Notes: a model not told the origin generated them from the sequence alone. 60,032 bases of DNA from an uncultured Roseburia sp. (GCA_947573605.1 CANPGM010000019.1:1-60032); one strand, 5' to 3'; shown: positions 43,026 to 52,396, counted from the stretch's first letter. Numbers and translations are program-made.

Positions 43026-44567
43026 ATGACAAATGAAAAAGAGCTTCTCCTTCGTCAGCTGGAGGAACAGCGTTTTCTTCCGGTTACGAAAGTAACCGAA
43101 GCCTTATATAAAAAATATGCCCTGCTTGTTGATTTTTCAGATCCGGATGATATTTCGCGTCTGCTTTTCTATGAGGGAGAATATTATTATCGAAGCGGTA
43201 ATATCACAAAAGCGCTTCGCAGTCTCTCCCGCTGCATTCAGGCTCCGAAAAGCTCGGATCTAAAGCGGCTTGAAGCAAAGGCGCACAACCTGACGGGACT
43301 GATTTATTATTACCTCGGACAGGAAGCGCTTGCAAAAAGTAACTTTCTGGATTACCTGAAAATGGCGCAGGATCATCATTTTACAAGCGACGTCTCAATT
43401 GCATATACCAACTTAGGGCTTTTACACGCCAGCCTTGAGGATTATGAAACCGCTCTGGATTATGAAACGAAATCCCTTGAAAATCAAAAAGAACAGGATG
43501 ATTTTCATTACAATGCAACTTTAATCAGCCTGACGCATCAGGGAATCTATCAGAGTATGCTTGGGAATTTTACCGAGGGCGCGTCGCTCTGCAGTAAAGC
43601 CAGGCAATACTGCATCGAAGGACAGTCTCTGATTTATGAAGTTCCGTTTTTAAGCCTGCAGCTTATGACCGCATTTTATCAAAAGGACTGGGAAACGTAT
43701 CAAAAGACAACAGAGCGCATCTTAGATCTGGTCTCCCTGGAGGGCAGTTTCCTTGCATTGTCGAGATATTTTTTTGACATCTGTGATTTTTTCATAGATA
43801 ACGAACGAAAGCAGGAAGCAAGAGCGCTGTTAGATCGGATGCAGTCCGATATCGTCAGCCTTCCGCTCGTCTTTCTTCGATATAATATTAGAAAGCACGA
43901 AGTATACTATGCGGATAAGTTCTGTTCGGACCTGGAATATATGGAAAATGCCCAAAAACTGATTGATCTGATTCCGTCTTATGAAAAGGAACAATATCTG
44001 GCGAAATCATACAGTCTGGATTATGTAGAACGCGTTCACCACGCCAGAAACCTTTCCAAAAAGTACAGCGAAGAAAGCAAACGCGATCCGATGACGGGTC
44101 TGCTGAATAAATATACACTCTGGTTTTTAATTGACGAGTATATCAATACCAGACCTCAAAATACGGTCTGCGCGGCTTTGCTAATCGATATTGACCATTT
44201 AAAACAGATTAACGATACAATCGGACATCTGGCGGGAGACCGAATTATTACGGAAACCGCCGCTGTGATTCGAGAAGTATTTTCCGAAAATACTTTTTCA
44301 GGCCGTATCGGAGGGGATGAATTTCTTGTTTTTGTACAATCGGCCGACGACCATGCGGCAATGTTTTTACAGGCGGAATTACTGCGCCAGCAGATATTTA
44401 ACCGTCTTTCCGTTTCAAATCCCGCCGCAGCGGCAACGGCAAGTATCGGTATTGCATTTACCTCCGATACCGTCAAAAACTGCGACATGCTGTTTGCTGC
44501 GGCAAACAGTGCGCTGGCGGAAGCGAAGTCGGAAAGCGTGAACCGGGTAGCCGCAGCGAAACAATAA
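43026..44567 (+). CDS. TPR-GGDEF diguanylate cyclase
   Basis: A 513-residue protein with no membrane segment. Residues 1-330 form TPR-like helical repeats (YEGEYYYRSGNITKALRSLSRC, AYTNLGLLHASLEDYETALDYE), the C-terminal third a GGDEF domain (KRDPMTGLLNKYTL, DIDHLKQINDTIGHLAGDRI). GGDEF is intact at 429-433 (GRIGGDEFLVF), so it should make c-di-GMP from two GTP. No RxxD I-site is seen five residues before it (SENT instead), so product inhibition is probably lost. Its TPRs may sense a protein or peptide. It is single-gene by promoter and hairpin. It is a plausible source of c-di-GMP for the PelD-like receptor in the same window. Confidence 0.93.
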   Translation: MTNEKELLLRQLEEQRFLPVTKVTEALYKKYALLVDFSDPDDISRLLFYEGEYYYRSGNITKALRSLSRCIQAPKSSDLKRLEAKAHNLTGLIYYYLGQEALAKSNFLDYLKMAQDHHFTSDVSIAYTNLGLLHASLEDYETALDYETKSLENQKEQDDFHYNATLISLTHQGIYQSMLGNFTEGASLCSKARQYCIEGQSLIYEVPFLSLQLMTAFYQKDWETYQKTTERILDLVSLEGSFLALSRYFFDICDFFIDNERKQEARALLDRMQSDIVSLPLVFLRYNIRKHEVYYADKFCSDLEYMENAQKLIDLIPSYEKEQYLAKSYSLDYVERVHHARNLSKKYSEESKRDPMTGLLNKYTLWFLIDEYINTRPQNTVCAALLIDIDHLKQINDTIGHLAGDRIITETAAVIREVFSENTFSGRIGGDEFLVFVQSADDHAAMFLQAELLRQQIFNRLSVSNPAAAATASIGIAFTSDTVKNCDMLFAAANSALAEAKSESVNRVAAAKQ

Positions 44568-44573
44568 TAAAAG

Positions 44574-44628
44574 AAGACAGTGCTGAATATTGACTTACCG
44601 TCAAATCCACACACTGTCTTTTCTTTTA
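44574..44628 (+). terminator. Terminator-like stem-loop after the GGDEF gene
   Basis: AAGACAGTG (44574-44582) pairs with CACTGTCTT (44612-44620), with an inner TTGAC/GTCAA hairpin, followed by TTCTTTTAT. The converging 44626 gene may share it. Confidence 0.6.
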
Positions 44629-44877
44629 TCGGAACAAATACTGAAATCCGCTGATTTCCTTCGCTTTCTTAATAATATCCATCTGGTTCATCTGCAGATA
44701 TTTTTCAAGCACAATAATCTCGTCCGGTTCAAAGCCGGCGCTTCTTACTATTTTACAGTCAGGTATACTGCCTTCGGCAAACCGCTCTCCCTCTTCGAAT
44801 TTAACGGACACCTTCTTTTTTCCGTCCGCAGTTACAATGCCCGAATACGTCATTTTCATTTCTTCGTTCCGTTTCAT
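44626..44877 (-). CDS. Conserved hypothetical small protein
   Basis: An 83-residue, soluble, charged protein (VTADGKKKVSVKFEEGERFAEGSIPDCKIV, then FEPDEIIVLEKYLQMNQMDIIKKAKEIS). I do not recognise the family. GGAGG lies eight bases before its ATG. It follows manA with only three bases between stop and start, so it is the last gene of the CapA-CPBP-mutase-ManA operon. The good ribosome site and tight spacing support it as a real gene. Confidence 0.75.
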   Translation of the reverse strand: MKRNEEMKMTYSGIVTADGKKKVSVKFEEGERFAEGSIPDCKIVRSAGFEPDEIIVLEKYLQMNQMDIIKKAKEISGFQYLFR

Positions 44878-44880
44878 AGC

Positions 44881-45873
44881 CTAATCCTCCCTGAAATCGC
44901 TATTGACTGTTGATGCAATCAATTCCATATTCCCCCGCAGAAAAACGTCTCCGAATGCAAAGGGAAGAATGAAATTATCGCCCTTTTTGACCTCATATCC
45001 GTTTACCGTTCCGGCTCCTTCCGTTACGGTCATATTTAAAAACGGATACCTCTGTAAAAAATGCGCCTCCTCTTTTAATTTCAATTTGTATATGCGATAA
45101 AACGCACAGGTATAAAGCAGTCTTAACTGATTGAGCGGCTCCCCGTCCGCATTTTCCATACGCGCCGTAGAAATAAGAATCTCCTCCGGCGGCTTCGCGG
45201 GAACGGTAATGACGTCAATACTCTTTTCTACATGCAGCTTTCTGGGCCTGCCGTTTGAAAGACGATCGTAATCATAAACACGGTACGTAAGATCACTGCT
45301 CTGCTGCGTCTCCAAAATCAGAAACCCGCCCTTAATGGCATGAATCGTACCCGGATCAATCTGAAGAAAATCTCCTTTTTTTACCGGAATCTCACGCAAA
45401 AGCTCTTTCCATCGCCCCTCCGAAATCATTGTTTTGAGCGCTTCTTTCGTTTCGGCATGATGTCCTATTACAAGCGTTGCATCTTCGGGACAATCGAGAA
45501 TATACCAGCATTCCGTTTTTCCGAAAGGACCTCCCTCGTGTAAGTTCGCATACGCGTCGTTTGGATGGACCTGAATGCTTAAGTCCTCCTTTGCATCGAT
45601 AAACTTTACCAACAGCGGAAATCTGTCGCAGGAAAGATTTCCGAAAAGGTTTGGAAATTCATTCCATACCTCCGACAGCTTTTTCCCTGAAAGGGCGCCG
45701 CTTCTTACGGTTCCGTCGCCGTTCGGATGCGCCGATATTCCCCAGCACTCGCCAATATCATCCCCATATGCCGTATACCCAAAATCTTCTTTCAGTCTTA
45801 CGCCTCCCCAGATATTGTGCGTACAGACCGGGTCTAAAAATAGAATTTGCTTCTCTGTCTGATTTTCGGACAT
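44881..45873 (-). CDS. manA: Mannose-6-phosphate isomerase, short class I type
   Basis: A 330-residue zinc enzyme interconverting mannose 6-phosphate and fructose 6-phosphate. IWGG opens the family region, and metal ligands are visible as Gln101 and His103 (QVHPND), Glu121 (GKTECWYI) and His178 (DPGTIHAIKGG). The length matches the Firmicute short form. A GGAGG site lies before the ATG, 12 bases after the mutase stop. With the mutase it can supply mannose 1-phosphate for GDP-mannose, relevant to surface glycans. Confidence 0.96.
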   Translation of the reverse strand: MSENQTEKQILFLDPVCTHNIWGGVRLKEDFGYTAYGDDIGECWGISAHPNGDGTVRSGALSGKKLSEVWNEFPNLFGNLSCDRFPLLVKFIDAKEDLSIQVHPNDAYANLHEGGPFGKTECWYILDCPEDATLVIGHHAETKEALKTMISEGRWKELLREIPVKKGDFLQIDPGTIHAIKGGFLILETQQSSDLTYRVYDYDRLSNGRPRKLHVEKSIDVITVPAKPPEEILISTARMENADGEPLNQLRLLYTCAFYRIYKLKLKEEAHFLQRYPFLNMTVTEGAGTVNGYEVKKGDNFILPFAFGDVFLRGNMELIASTVNSDFRED

Positions 45874-45885
45874 AAATCCTCCAAA

Positions 45886-47598
45886 CTATATTAGGTCTTC
45901 TCTTAAAGCTTTCAGCTTTTCTTCCGCATCCGAAAGCGACTCTCCTTTTACGCCGAAATAAAACTTAATTTTCGGCTCCGTTCCGGAAGGGCGGACACAG
46001 CACCATGCGTCCCCGCTTAGCTCAAAATACAGTACATTAGAAGACGGAAGGCCTGTTTTTGTCTCTTCTCCCGTCCTTTTGTCGACTCTTACGCCCTTTT
46101 TATAATCACGGACGGCAAGTACCTCGCATCCGCCCAGCCGCTCTTTCGGATTCTCTCTCATTTCACGCATAATCTCGGAAATCCTGGCGGCTCCGTCGAT
46201 TCCTTTTAAGGTTATCGTTTCCAATCCCTCTTTATAATAACCGTATTTCTCATACATTGCAAGCATCGCATCCCAGAGTGTCATCCCGTTCTTCTTATAC
46301 CAGGCCGCCGCCTCGCAAAGCAGCATAACCGCAACGCAGGCATCCTTGTCCCTCGCATACGTTCCGGCCAGACAGCCGTAGCTTTCCTCCAGTCCGAATA
46401 CATAATCATACATATGCTGTTCTTCAAACAGCCGAATCTGTTCTCCGATATATTTAAAACCGGTCAATACTTCAATAAGCGTTGTATCATAAGCCTTTGC
46501 GACCGCCTTTGCCATATCCGTAGTAACAATTGTCTCAACCAGCGCCGGCCGTTCTGGCATCGTGCCCGCAGCCGTCCTTTCGCGCAGCAGATATTCCGCA
46601 ATCAGCATCCCCGACATATTTCCGGTAAAGCTCACATACCCGCCCGACTTCGTGTCTTTGCAGTAAACGCCGAGCCGGTCGGCATCCGGGTCGGTTGCAA
46701 GCACAAGATCGGCATCCTTTTCTTTTGCAAGCGCCAATGCAAGCTCAAAGGCTTTCGGCGATTCCGGGTTCGGATAAGAAACAGTCGGAAACCCGCCGTC
46801 CGGCAGCTCCTGTTCTTTTACGACATAGACCTGTTCAAACCCCAGCTCTTTTAATACTCTCCGAACCGGCAGATTCCCGGTTCCGTGAAGCGGCGTATAG
46901 ACGATCTTTATCTCCTTTGCCATTTCGCGAATGATTTCGGGATGAATCGATTGTTTTTTTAACTCTTCCAAATAACGGTCGTCCATTTCCTTCCCTATAA
47001 TTGTAAAAAGTCCATTTTTGACCGCCGCTTCTTTTTCCATTGTTTTAACCAGGTCAAACGACGTAACTTTAAACACCTCTGCCAGAATATTTTTGTCATG
47101 CGGAGGCGTAATCTGCGCGCCGTCCTCCCAATAAACCTTATAGCCGTTATATTCTCTCGGATTATGGCTTGCCGTAATTACAATCCCGGCAATGCAGCCA
47201 AGCTCGCGTACGGCAAACGACAATTCCGGCGTCGGGCGCAGACTTTCAAAAACAAACGCACGGATTCCGTTCGCATTCAGACAAAGCGCCGCTTCTTCCG
47301 CAAAACGATCGGACATCTTTCTGGAATCATAAGCAATTGCAACGCCCTTTTCCTGCCCGTTCTGCGAAAGAATATAATTACTCAGTCCCTGTGTCGCCAG
47401 ACGAACGGTATAAATATTCATTCGATTAGTACCGGCGCCGATCACACCGCGCAGCCCGCCCGTGCCAAATTCCAGAGGACGGTAAAAGCGATCCTCTATT
47501 TCCGCCGCATCGTCTTTGACTGCGGCAAGCTCCGCCCTCGTTTCCTCGTCAAAATAAGGATCTGTACACCACTGTTTATAAACTTCCCTATAATCCAT
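45886..47598 (-). CDS. Phosphoglucomutase/phosphomannomutase
   Basis: A 570-residue alpha-D-phosphohexomutase. The N-terminal FGTGGLRGVIGAGTNRMN, active serine Ser144 (GIVITASHNPREYNGYK), metal loop DPDADRLG and C-terminal phosphate-binding RPSGTEPKIKFY are all present. The long form with YKQWCTDPYF at the start is common in Firmicutes and moves phosphate between C6 and C1 of glucose or mannose. GGAGG precedes ATG 47598; the upstream in-frame ATG lacks support. It lies between the CPBP gene and manA in one operon. Confidence 0.95.
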   Translation of the reverse strand: MDYREVYKQWCTDPYFDEETRAELAAVKDDAAEIEDRFYRPLEFGTGGLRGVIGAGTNRMNIYTVRLATQGLSNYILSQNGQEKGVAIAYDSRKMSDRFAEEAALCLNANGIRAFVFESLRPTPELSFAVRELGCIAGIVITASHNPREYNGYKVYWEDGAQITPPHDKNILAEVFKVTSFDLVKTMEKEAAVKNGLFTIIGKEMDDRYLEELKKQSIHPEIIREMAKEIKIVYTPLHGTGNLPVRRVLKELGFEQVYVVKEQELPDGGFPTVSYPNPESPKAFELALALAKEKDADLVLATDPDADRLGVYCKDTKSGGYVSFTGNMSGMLIAEYLLRERTAAGTMPERPALVETIVTTDMAKAVAKAYDTTLIEVLTGFKYIGEQIRLFEEQHMYDYVFGLEESYGCLAGTYARDKDACVAVMLLCEAAAWYKKNGMTLWDAMLAMYEKYGYYKEGLETITLKGIDGAARISEIMREMRENPKERLGGCEVLAVRDYKKGVRVDKRTGEETKTGLPSSNVLYFELSGDAWCCVRPSGTEPKIKFYFGVKGESLSDAEEKLKALREDLI

Positions 47599-47624
47599 TA
47601 AAATCCTCCATTCCGTTCCTTCCG

Positions 47625-48728
47625 TCAAAGCGGCAGCTCCAACAATGCCGATCCCGTCACGGAAAAAGCAAGCGAAAGTACAAAAGTCATAAATACGGCA
47701 ATCACGGTTCCTATAATAGAAGTAACCAGCCCCGCCGTCGCAACGCCGTTATCATACGGCTTTATTTTTTTTGAAATGCAGCTTCCCAAAATTCCCACGA
47801 CACCCAGCCCTATTCCGTAACCCATAATACCCGAAACAATGCTAAGAATCCCCAAAATCAGGGATACCGTCGCAATCTTATCCGCCTCTTCAAAGGTGTC
47901 CGCCACAAATTCCCCGTTCGCTTTTTTTACCATTTCTTCAAGCTTCGGTTTCCGAAGCAGAATCACACAGGGGATAAGCAGTACCGGAACAGCCAAAAGA
48001 TTTGCATAGGAAATATTATTGATTCCCGCAATCACACCGCCCGTCCCGAAAATTCCGGTTCCCATCAAAGCGGCAAAATCCGTCATGGCATGGGTAATAA
48101 CGACAATCCAGATATTTCTGCTTCTTGCATAAACGGCCGATAAAATCACACCCAATAAAGACGCTACGAACGCCTGTACGCAGGCGCTTATGAACGATAC
48201 GCCGGAAAAAATATTCATCAGATGAACACCGCCGAAAATCACGCTTTCGAGTAGAATCGCCCCAAGAATCCCGCGCTTCGTTTTGGAAAAACGGTCCAAA
48301 AGTAAGTTTAAAACGACTCCCCGGAAAATAAATTCCTCCGCAAATCCGATCAGGAACATGGTAGAAATAAAAAACACAATGGAAACAAACGGCTGAATTT
48401 CTATTTCACCGTTCATCTGCAAAACAAAAAGCTGCGCCACAAATGCGAAAAAACAATAGCCGACCATAAAACCGCCGATATAAAAGCTTTTTAAAAAACC
48501 GACGCCCGCGTCCTTTATTACGCCGGAATAGCCGAACAAAGAAAGAATCAGAACGGCATAGATACTGACAACAAACTCGCCGACCATAGACGCCCCATAC
48601 CCCGGCAGCGGCGGCAGAAAATAAAGCGCCAGACTGCTTACGTTCATTACCGCGAAAAATCCTGCCACCGATAAAAGCGCGATCAAAACAACCACCCATT
48701 TCGGCAGTCTCATTATTCTTTCTCTCAT
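47625..48728 (-). CDS. CPBP (CAAX/Abi) intramembrane protease with DUF4190-like tail
   Basis: A 367-residue membrane protein. The CPBP motifs are Glu131-Glu132 with Arg136 (GFAEEFIFRGVVLNLL), His169 (FGGVHLMN) and a third-motif His in VITHAMTDF, the glutamate-type intramembrane protease site. A C-terminal helical pair (SLILGILSIVSGIMGYGIGLGVVG, ATAGLVTSIIGTVIAV) resembles DUF4190. The substrate is unknown; relatives act in envelope biology and bacteriocin immunity. ATG 48728 overlaps the capA stop as ATGA, with a GGAGG site further up. Confidence 0.9.
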   Translation of the reverse strand: MRERIMRLPKWVVVLIALLSVAGFFAVMNVSSLALYFLPPLPGYGASMVGEFVVSIYAVLILSLFGYSGVIKDAGVGFLKSFYIGGFMVGYCFFAFVAQLFVLQMNGEIEIQPFVSIVFFISTMFLIGFAEEFIFRGVVLNLLLDRFSKTKRGILGAILLESVIFGGVHLMNIFSGVSFISACVQAFVASLLGVILSAVYARSRNIWIVVITHAMTDFAALMGTGIFGTGGVIAGINNISYANLLAVPVLLIPCVILLRKPKLEEMVKKANGEFVADTFEEADKIATVSLILGILSIVSGIMGYGIGLGVVGILGSCISKKIKPYDNGVATAGLVTSIIGTVIAVFMTFVLSLAFSVTGSALLELPL

Positions 48729-49918
48729 TCTTCCGTTCCTCCGATTTTTTCTGTAATTCTGCCCTCGCTGTCTATTTGCGCATTGACCGAAATTTCCTGC
48801 ATATAAGCATATACAGCCGCCGCTTCTGCGCCGGTTTGCTCTTTTGTCCTGCCGCCTGTCGAGCAAGCCGGGATCATACGATATTCGACCGCTCCTTTCG
48901 CGCCGACCGTTACCAAAAGCAGTGCCGTTTTTTCAATATTAGATCCGAAGATATAATTTCCGAGACTGTAAAAAACCGGTTTCCCTTCCATAAACTCAAT
49001 CCCCTGCAGGCAGTGCGGATGCGCCCCGATCACCAGATCCGCGCCGGCCGCAAAACAATCCGCCGCAATCTGCGTCTGATAATCCTGCGGATAAGCATCG
49101 CGCTCGACTCCCCAGTGAAGATAAACGGTTAAAAAATCACATGTTTCCCGGGCAGCGGCAATCTCTTCTACAAGCATAGTATCATCATACGCCGTAAACA
49201 GTCCCGGAACGGCATTTCTCACATCCCATTCTACTACCGGAATCACCCTTGAAGCCGCCAGAAAACCGAATTTTAAACCGTTTTTTTCAATAATCTGTAA
49301 TTCTTTGGCCCGCTCTATAGAATCTCCCGCCCCGGCATATAAAATCCCCGCGTCGTCAAGCGTGGAAAACGTATCGCTTAACGCTTCTCTTCCGTAATCC
49401 AGAGAATGATTGTTCGCAAGCGACACAAGATCGACGCCCATTTCGTTTAACGCCGTTACATATTTCGGGTCGCAGCGAAAGGTAAACTGTTTATCCTCCG
49501 CCGGCGTTCCTCTCGTACTGAACGCAAATTCGTTGTTCACCATCAGAATATCCGCCCCCTGCATAGCCGACAAAAGCTCATCGGAAAGCAGACCATTAAT
49601 GCCCTGAGCATCGTAATTTCCGTAAAACGCCCAATCCGCAAACAAAACATCTCCGCCAAATGCAAGCGTTGTCTGTTCGGGCTGCTTTTCTGTCTCGGAT
49701 TCCGACTCGGATTCCGTCTCCGGTTTTTGTTCCGATTCTGTTTGCGTTGCCTGCGAATCATGTTCCTCTTCCCTATTTGAAGCGGCAGACGACTCCGTCC
49801 GTTCTGTCTCCTTTTTCGAATCTGTTCGGTCCGCTTTCGCAAAAACGGCGACAAGCACCAGCGCCGCAAGCGTCAGCACAGATAAAAAATAAATCGTTAT
49901 CCTCACGCTTTTTTTCAA
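48725..49918 (-). CDS. CapA-family (PgsA) metallophosphatase-like surface protein
   Basis: About 397 residues: an N-terminal signal-anchor (ITIYFLSVLTLAALVLVAVFA), a Glu/Ser-rich linker (about 30-85), then the CapA domain with metal motifs LAFGGDVLF, VNNEFAF, LANNHSLDYG, HWGVE and GAHPHCLQG. CapA/PgsA proteins take part in poly-gamma-glutamate capsule making, but many Clostridia carry only this one gene and its role there is unknown. I favour TTG 49918 (AGAGGG seven bases before it) over GTG 49963, which has no ribosome site. It is first in the operon with CPBP, mutase and ManA, which suggests envelope glycan work. TGCTAAAAT at 49990-49982 is a possible extended -10. Confidence 0.9.
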   Translation of the reverse strand: MKKSVRITIYFLSVLTLAALVLVAVFAKADRTDSKKETERTESSAASNREEEHDSQATQTESEQKPETESESESETEKQPEQTTLAFGGDVLFADWAFYGNYDAQGINGLLSDELLSAMQGADILMVNNEFAFSTRGTPAEDKQFTFRCDPKYVTALNEMGVDLVSLANNHSLDYGREALSDTFSTLDDAGILYAGAGDSIERAKELQIIEKNGLKFGFLAASRVIPVVEWDVRNAVPGLFTAYDDTMLVEEIAAARETCDFLTVYLHWGVERDAYPQDYQTQIAADCFAAGADLVIGAHPHCLQGIEFMEGKPVFYSLGNYIFGSNIEKTALLLVTVGAKGAVEYRMIPACSTGGRTKEQTGAEAAAVYAYMQEISVNAQIDSEGRITEKIGGTEE

Positions 49919-50042
49919 AGCCTTATCCCTCTTTCTGAAATTGACATCCAAATTAACGTTCACATTGCCGCACTGATTAGAATTTTAGCACAACAGGATA
50001 TGGATTTCCAGTCTTTCTTGCCTGTTTTCAGACATAGGGCGA

Positions 50043-50073
50043 CCGCAGGAAAAACCGTTCCTTTTTCCTGCGG
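50043..50073 (-). terminator. Terminator of the PadR-HAAS-DUF4097 operon
   Basis: CCGCAGGAAAAA (50043-50054) and TTTTTCCTGCGG (50062-50073) are perfect 12-base arms around a seven-base loop, 19 bases beyond the DUF4097 stop codon. Confidence 0.75.
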
Positions 50074-50091
50074 CCCAAAATCCCCTTTTAT

Positions 50092-51048
50092 TTAATTTTC
50101 CACATGAAGCGTCACGCTCCCCATATCTGATTCCAGATATACTGTCGCAGCAGCGCCGCTGTTTCTGATGTCTTTTTCTCCTCCCATAAACTTCGTGCAG
50201 TCCTCACCGTTAAATTCGAGATCCCCCATATCACATCTTAAGTTATAATTATAGTAGTCCTCTTCTCTGCCCAAGAGACTGGCGTCCACGTCGCCCATTG
50301 AAGTTACTGCTGTTACATCACCGGAAAATTCTCCCTTAATATCAATATCCCCCATTGACGTACTTGTATCCGCGCTCTGATAACGCCCGCCGGAGATCGT
50401 AACGTCGCCCATCGACGTATCCGCCCTTAAGTCTCCGATCAGATTCGTTTTTAAAACGCTTACTTCGCCAAGTGAAGTATACAGCTCTGTTTTTGCGCAG
50501 GTAAGATTCAATTCCTTCAGCTCAATATCTCCCAGCGCAGTATAAATATTAATGCCTGAAAGCGCTGCTTCATCCGGTATTGCTACCGTAATCTTTGCTC
50601 CGTGTCTGTAATTTTTTCTGTCTTTATGATAATCAATTTTTAAAATATCGCCCTGCAGATCGCACGAGTAAAACTCTAAAAATCCTTTTTCCATTTTTAC
50701 CACGCAATCGCCGCCTGTTCCCCTTACAATTTTAATATCCGCAAAGTCAAGGTCCGCTTCAATACGATCGATCTCCGATAACGCGTAAGTGTCGGTCTGA
50801 TGTTCGTTCCCGCCCGCATGCGTGCCCGGCCACGAAAAACCGCAAAAATCCCAATCCCAGTAATCCCCGTCGTAATAGACGCCGTCAGGACCGAAATGCC
50901 ATCCGGCGGCATCAAATTCACCGTCCAGCGCTCTCTGGCGAATCGCTCTATAACCTCCGCCCATCACATAGGCAATGGAACAAAATGTAATTGCAAGGGC
51001 AAATAAGATCGCCGTTAAAATTAAACTAACCTTTGTAAACTTTTTCAT
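50092..51048 (-). CDS. DUF4097 beta-helix protein
   Basis: A 318-residue protein with an N-terminal membrane helix (VSLILTAILFALAITFCSIAYV), then a right-handed beta-repeat of the DUF4097 family. The repeat unit is seen as LGDIELKELNLTCAKTELYTS, LGEVSVLKTN, MGDVTISGG, MGDIDIKGEF and MGDVDASLLG. It is expected on the outside face of the membrane. Its start overlaps the HAAS gene as ATGA. PadR-HAAS-DUF4097 units are common in Firmicutes and thought to respond to envelope stress or lipids; the mechanism is unknown. Confidence 0.9.
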   Translation of the reverse strand: MKKFTKVSLILTAILFALAITFCSIAYVMGGGYRAIRQRALDGEFDAAGWHFGPDGVYYDGDYWDWDFCGFSWPGTHAGGNEHQTDTYALSEIDRIEADLDFADIKIVRGTGGDCVVKMEKGFLEFYSCDLQGDILKIDYHKDRKNYRHGAKITVAIPDEAALSGINIYTALGDIELKELNLTCAKTELYTSLGEVSVLKTNLIGDLRADTSMGDVTISGGRYQSADTSTSMGDIDIKGEFSGDVTAVTSMGDVDASLLGREEDYYNYNLRCDMGDLEFNGEDCTKFMGGEKDIRNSGAAATVYLESDMGSVTLHVEN

Positions 51049-51830
51049 GCTCCCACACGCTCCTTTCCGGAATGAAATATCTTGTTAAAAAGCATTCCGA
51101 TTCCTTTACATATGAGCGGAAACAGCCCTCCGAACAGCCATACCGCCGCAATTAACGCAAGCATCCCAAATGTAAATACCAAAAGGCCTGCGCCGATTAA
51201 TCCGAACCCCACAACCGGAGAAGCGGCTGCAAGGCAGCCGATCCCCGCGCAAACCAGCGCAAATCCGGTAATCAGCAGCGCCGCCGTAACCGAAACGACC
51301 GCAATCGAAATTCCGAAAACAGTTCCCAGAATACCGCATAAAATTCCAATCCAGACAGGACATGTCACGACTGCCAGTACGATCCCCAAAACAAGCATCG
51401 CCGTATTGTCTTTTTTCTTTTCATTATTCAGGTTATTGAGAGTATCGTTGACATTTTTATAATAAGCGGCGTCGCGGTTTGCGTTCGGACTATAATACGT
51501 ATTCTGTCCGCCGCCTGCCCCGTTTTGATTCTGCGAGTTCCATTCGTTCGTATTCCGCCCGTTCGCCTCCTGTCCCCGGAAAGAATTTGTTCCCTGCCCC
51601 ATATTTTTGGACGCCGTATCTTTTCCCGCAACGGTAATCATGCCAAGATCCCTTTTTATACTTTCCGCAACTTTCTGCGGAGACTCCAGTTCTTCTATAA
51701 TAGAAGATTCGTTCCCTTCTCCCGCATCCTCGAAATAGCTTCGGTAATAGGCCATTGCGTCCGCCCGTTCCTCCGCCGACACATCGGAAAGCAGCATTTC
51801 CAACTGTCTTAAAAATTCATCCTTATTCAT
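51045..51830 (-). CDS. HAAS-domain (DUF1700) membrane protein
   Basis: A 261-residue protein. Residues 1-65 are a HAAS domain (MNKDEFLRQLEMLLSDVSAE, YRSYFEDAGEGNESSIIEEL), then an Asn/Gln/Gly-rich linker (about 80-130) and four hydrophobic helices (TAMLVLGIVLAVVTCPVWIG onward). HAAS proteins bind their partner PadR regulator and hold it at the membrane. ATG 51830 overlaps the PadR stop codon (ATGA), consistent with fixed stoichiometry. Confidence 0.92.
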   Translation of the reverse strand: MNKDEFLRQLEMLLSDVSAEERADAMAYYRSYFEDAGEGNESSIIEELESPQKVAESIKRDLGMITVAGKDTASKNMGQGTNSFRGQEANGRNTNEWNSQNQNGAGGGQNTYYSPNANRDAAYYKNVNDTLNNLNNEKKKDNTAMLVLGIVLAVVTCPVWIGILCGILGTVFGISIAVVSVTAALLITGFALVCAGIGCLAAASPVVGFGLIGAGLLVFTFGMLALIAAVWLFGGLFPLICKGIGMLFNKIFHSGKERVGA

Positions 51831-52153
51831 TTTCCCGACTCCTCTCCTGAAAATAACTCGGTAATATTAGAAGAATATTCTTCCCATTCCCTGTGATATT
51901 CCTCCAGCTTTACCTGTCCCGTATCGGTGATCTGATAATATCTTCGGTTCCTTCCGCCGCATTCTCTGTCATAAACCATCAGATATCCGTCTTTTTGCAG
52001 CCTCCGTAAAACCGGATAAAGCGTGGACTCGGAAACTTCTATCGCCTTCCTGACATCCTGCGTAATCTTGTAACCGTACGTTCCCTCCGTCTCTTTTGAA
52101 ACGACTGCAAGAACAATTGCGTCGAGCAGGGCTGCGCCTGTATTAAATACCAT
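51827..52153 (-). CDS. PadR family regulator
   Basis: A 108-residue single-domain PadR winged helix (LDAIVLAVVSKETEGTYGYKITQ, SESTLYPVLRRLQKDGYL, RRYYQITDTGQVKLEEYHREW). It is the first gene of the HAAS-DUF4097 operon and probably represses its own promoter at 52262-52289. The effector is unknown. Confidence 0.95.
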   Translation of the reverse strand: MVFNTGAALLDAIVLAVVSKETEGTYGYKITQDVRKAIEVSESTLYPVLRRLQKDGYLMVYDRECGGRNRRYYQITDTGQVKLEEYHREWEEYSSNITELFSGEESGK

Positions 52154-52259
52154 GTACTCACTCCTTTTCTTCCCATTCTTAACTGTGCCTTTCTGTCCTT
52201 AAAATAGTATTATCAAATCGACAATATTGTTTTAATATCAATATTATTTCTTCATCAAT

Positions 52260-52289
52260 ACTATATATCATATAATATAGTTTTGTCAA
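52260..52289 (-). promoter_or_regulatory. PadR promoter with palindromic operator
   Basis: Minus strand TTGACA (52289-52284), 16 bases, TATATA (52267-52262). The palindrome ACTATAT (52260-52266), eight bases, ATATAGT (52275-52281) covers the -10 box and spacer; a further half-site ACTATAT lies at 52291-52297. PadR proteins typically bind such AT-rich inverted repeats. Confidence 0.65.
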
Positions 52290-52337
52290 TACTATATTTT
52301 TATTTTTTACAGAGATGCCATCATTTTACCTATTCGA

Positions 52338-52366
52338 TTGACAATAATGCAATATTTTATTAATAT
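52338..52366 (+). promoter_or_regulatory. Promoter of the second padR gene
   Basis: TTGACA (52338-52343), 17 bases, TAATAT (52361-52366), followed by dense AATATTATAAT repeats that may hold an operator. Confidence 0.6.
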
Positions 52367-52396
52367 AATATTATAATATGAAACGGAGGATATTGG

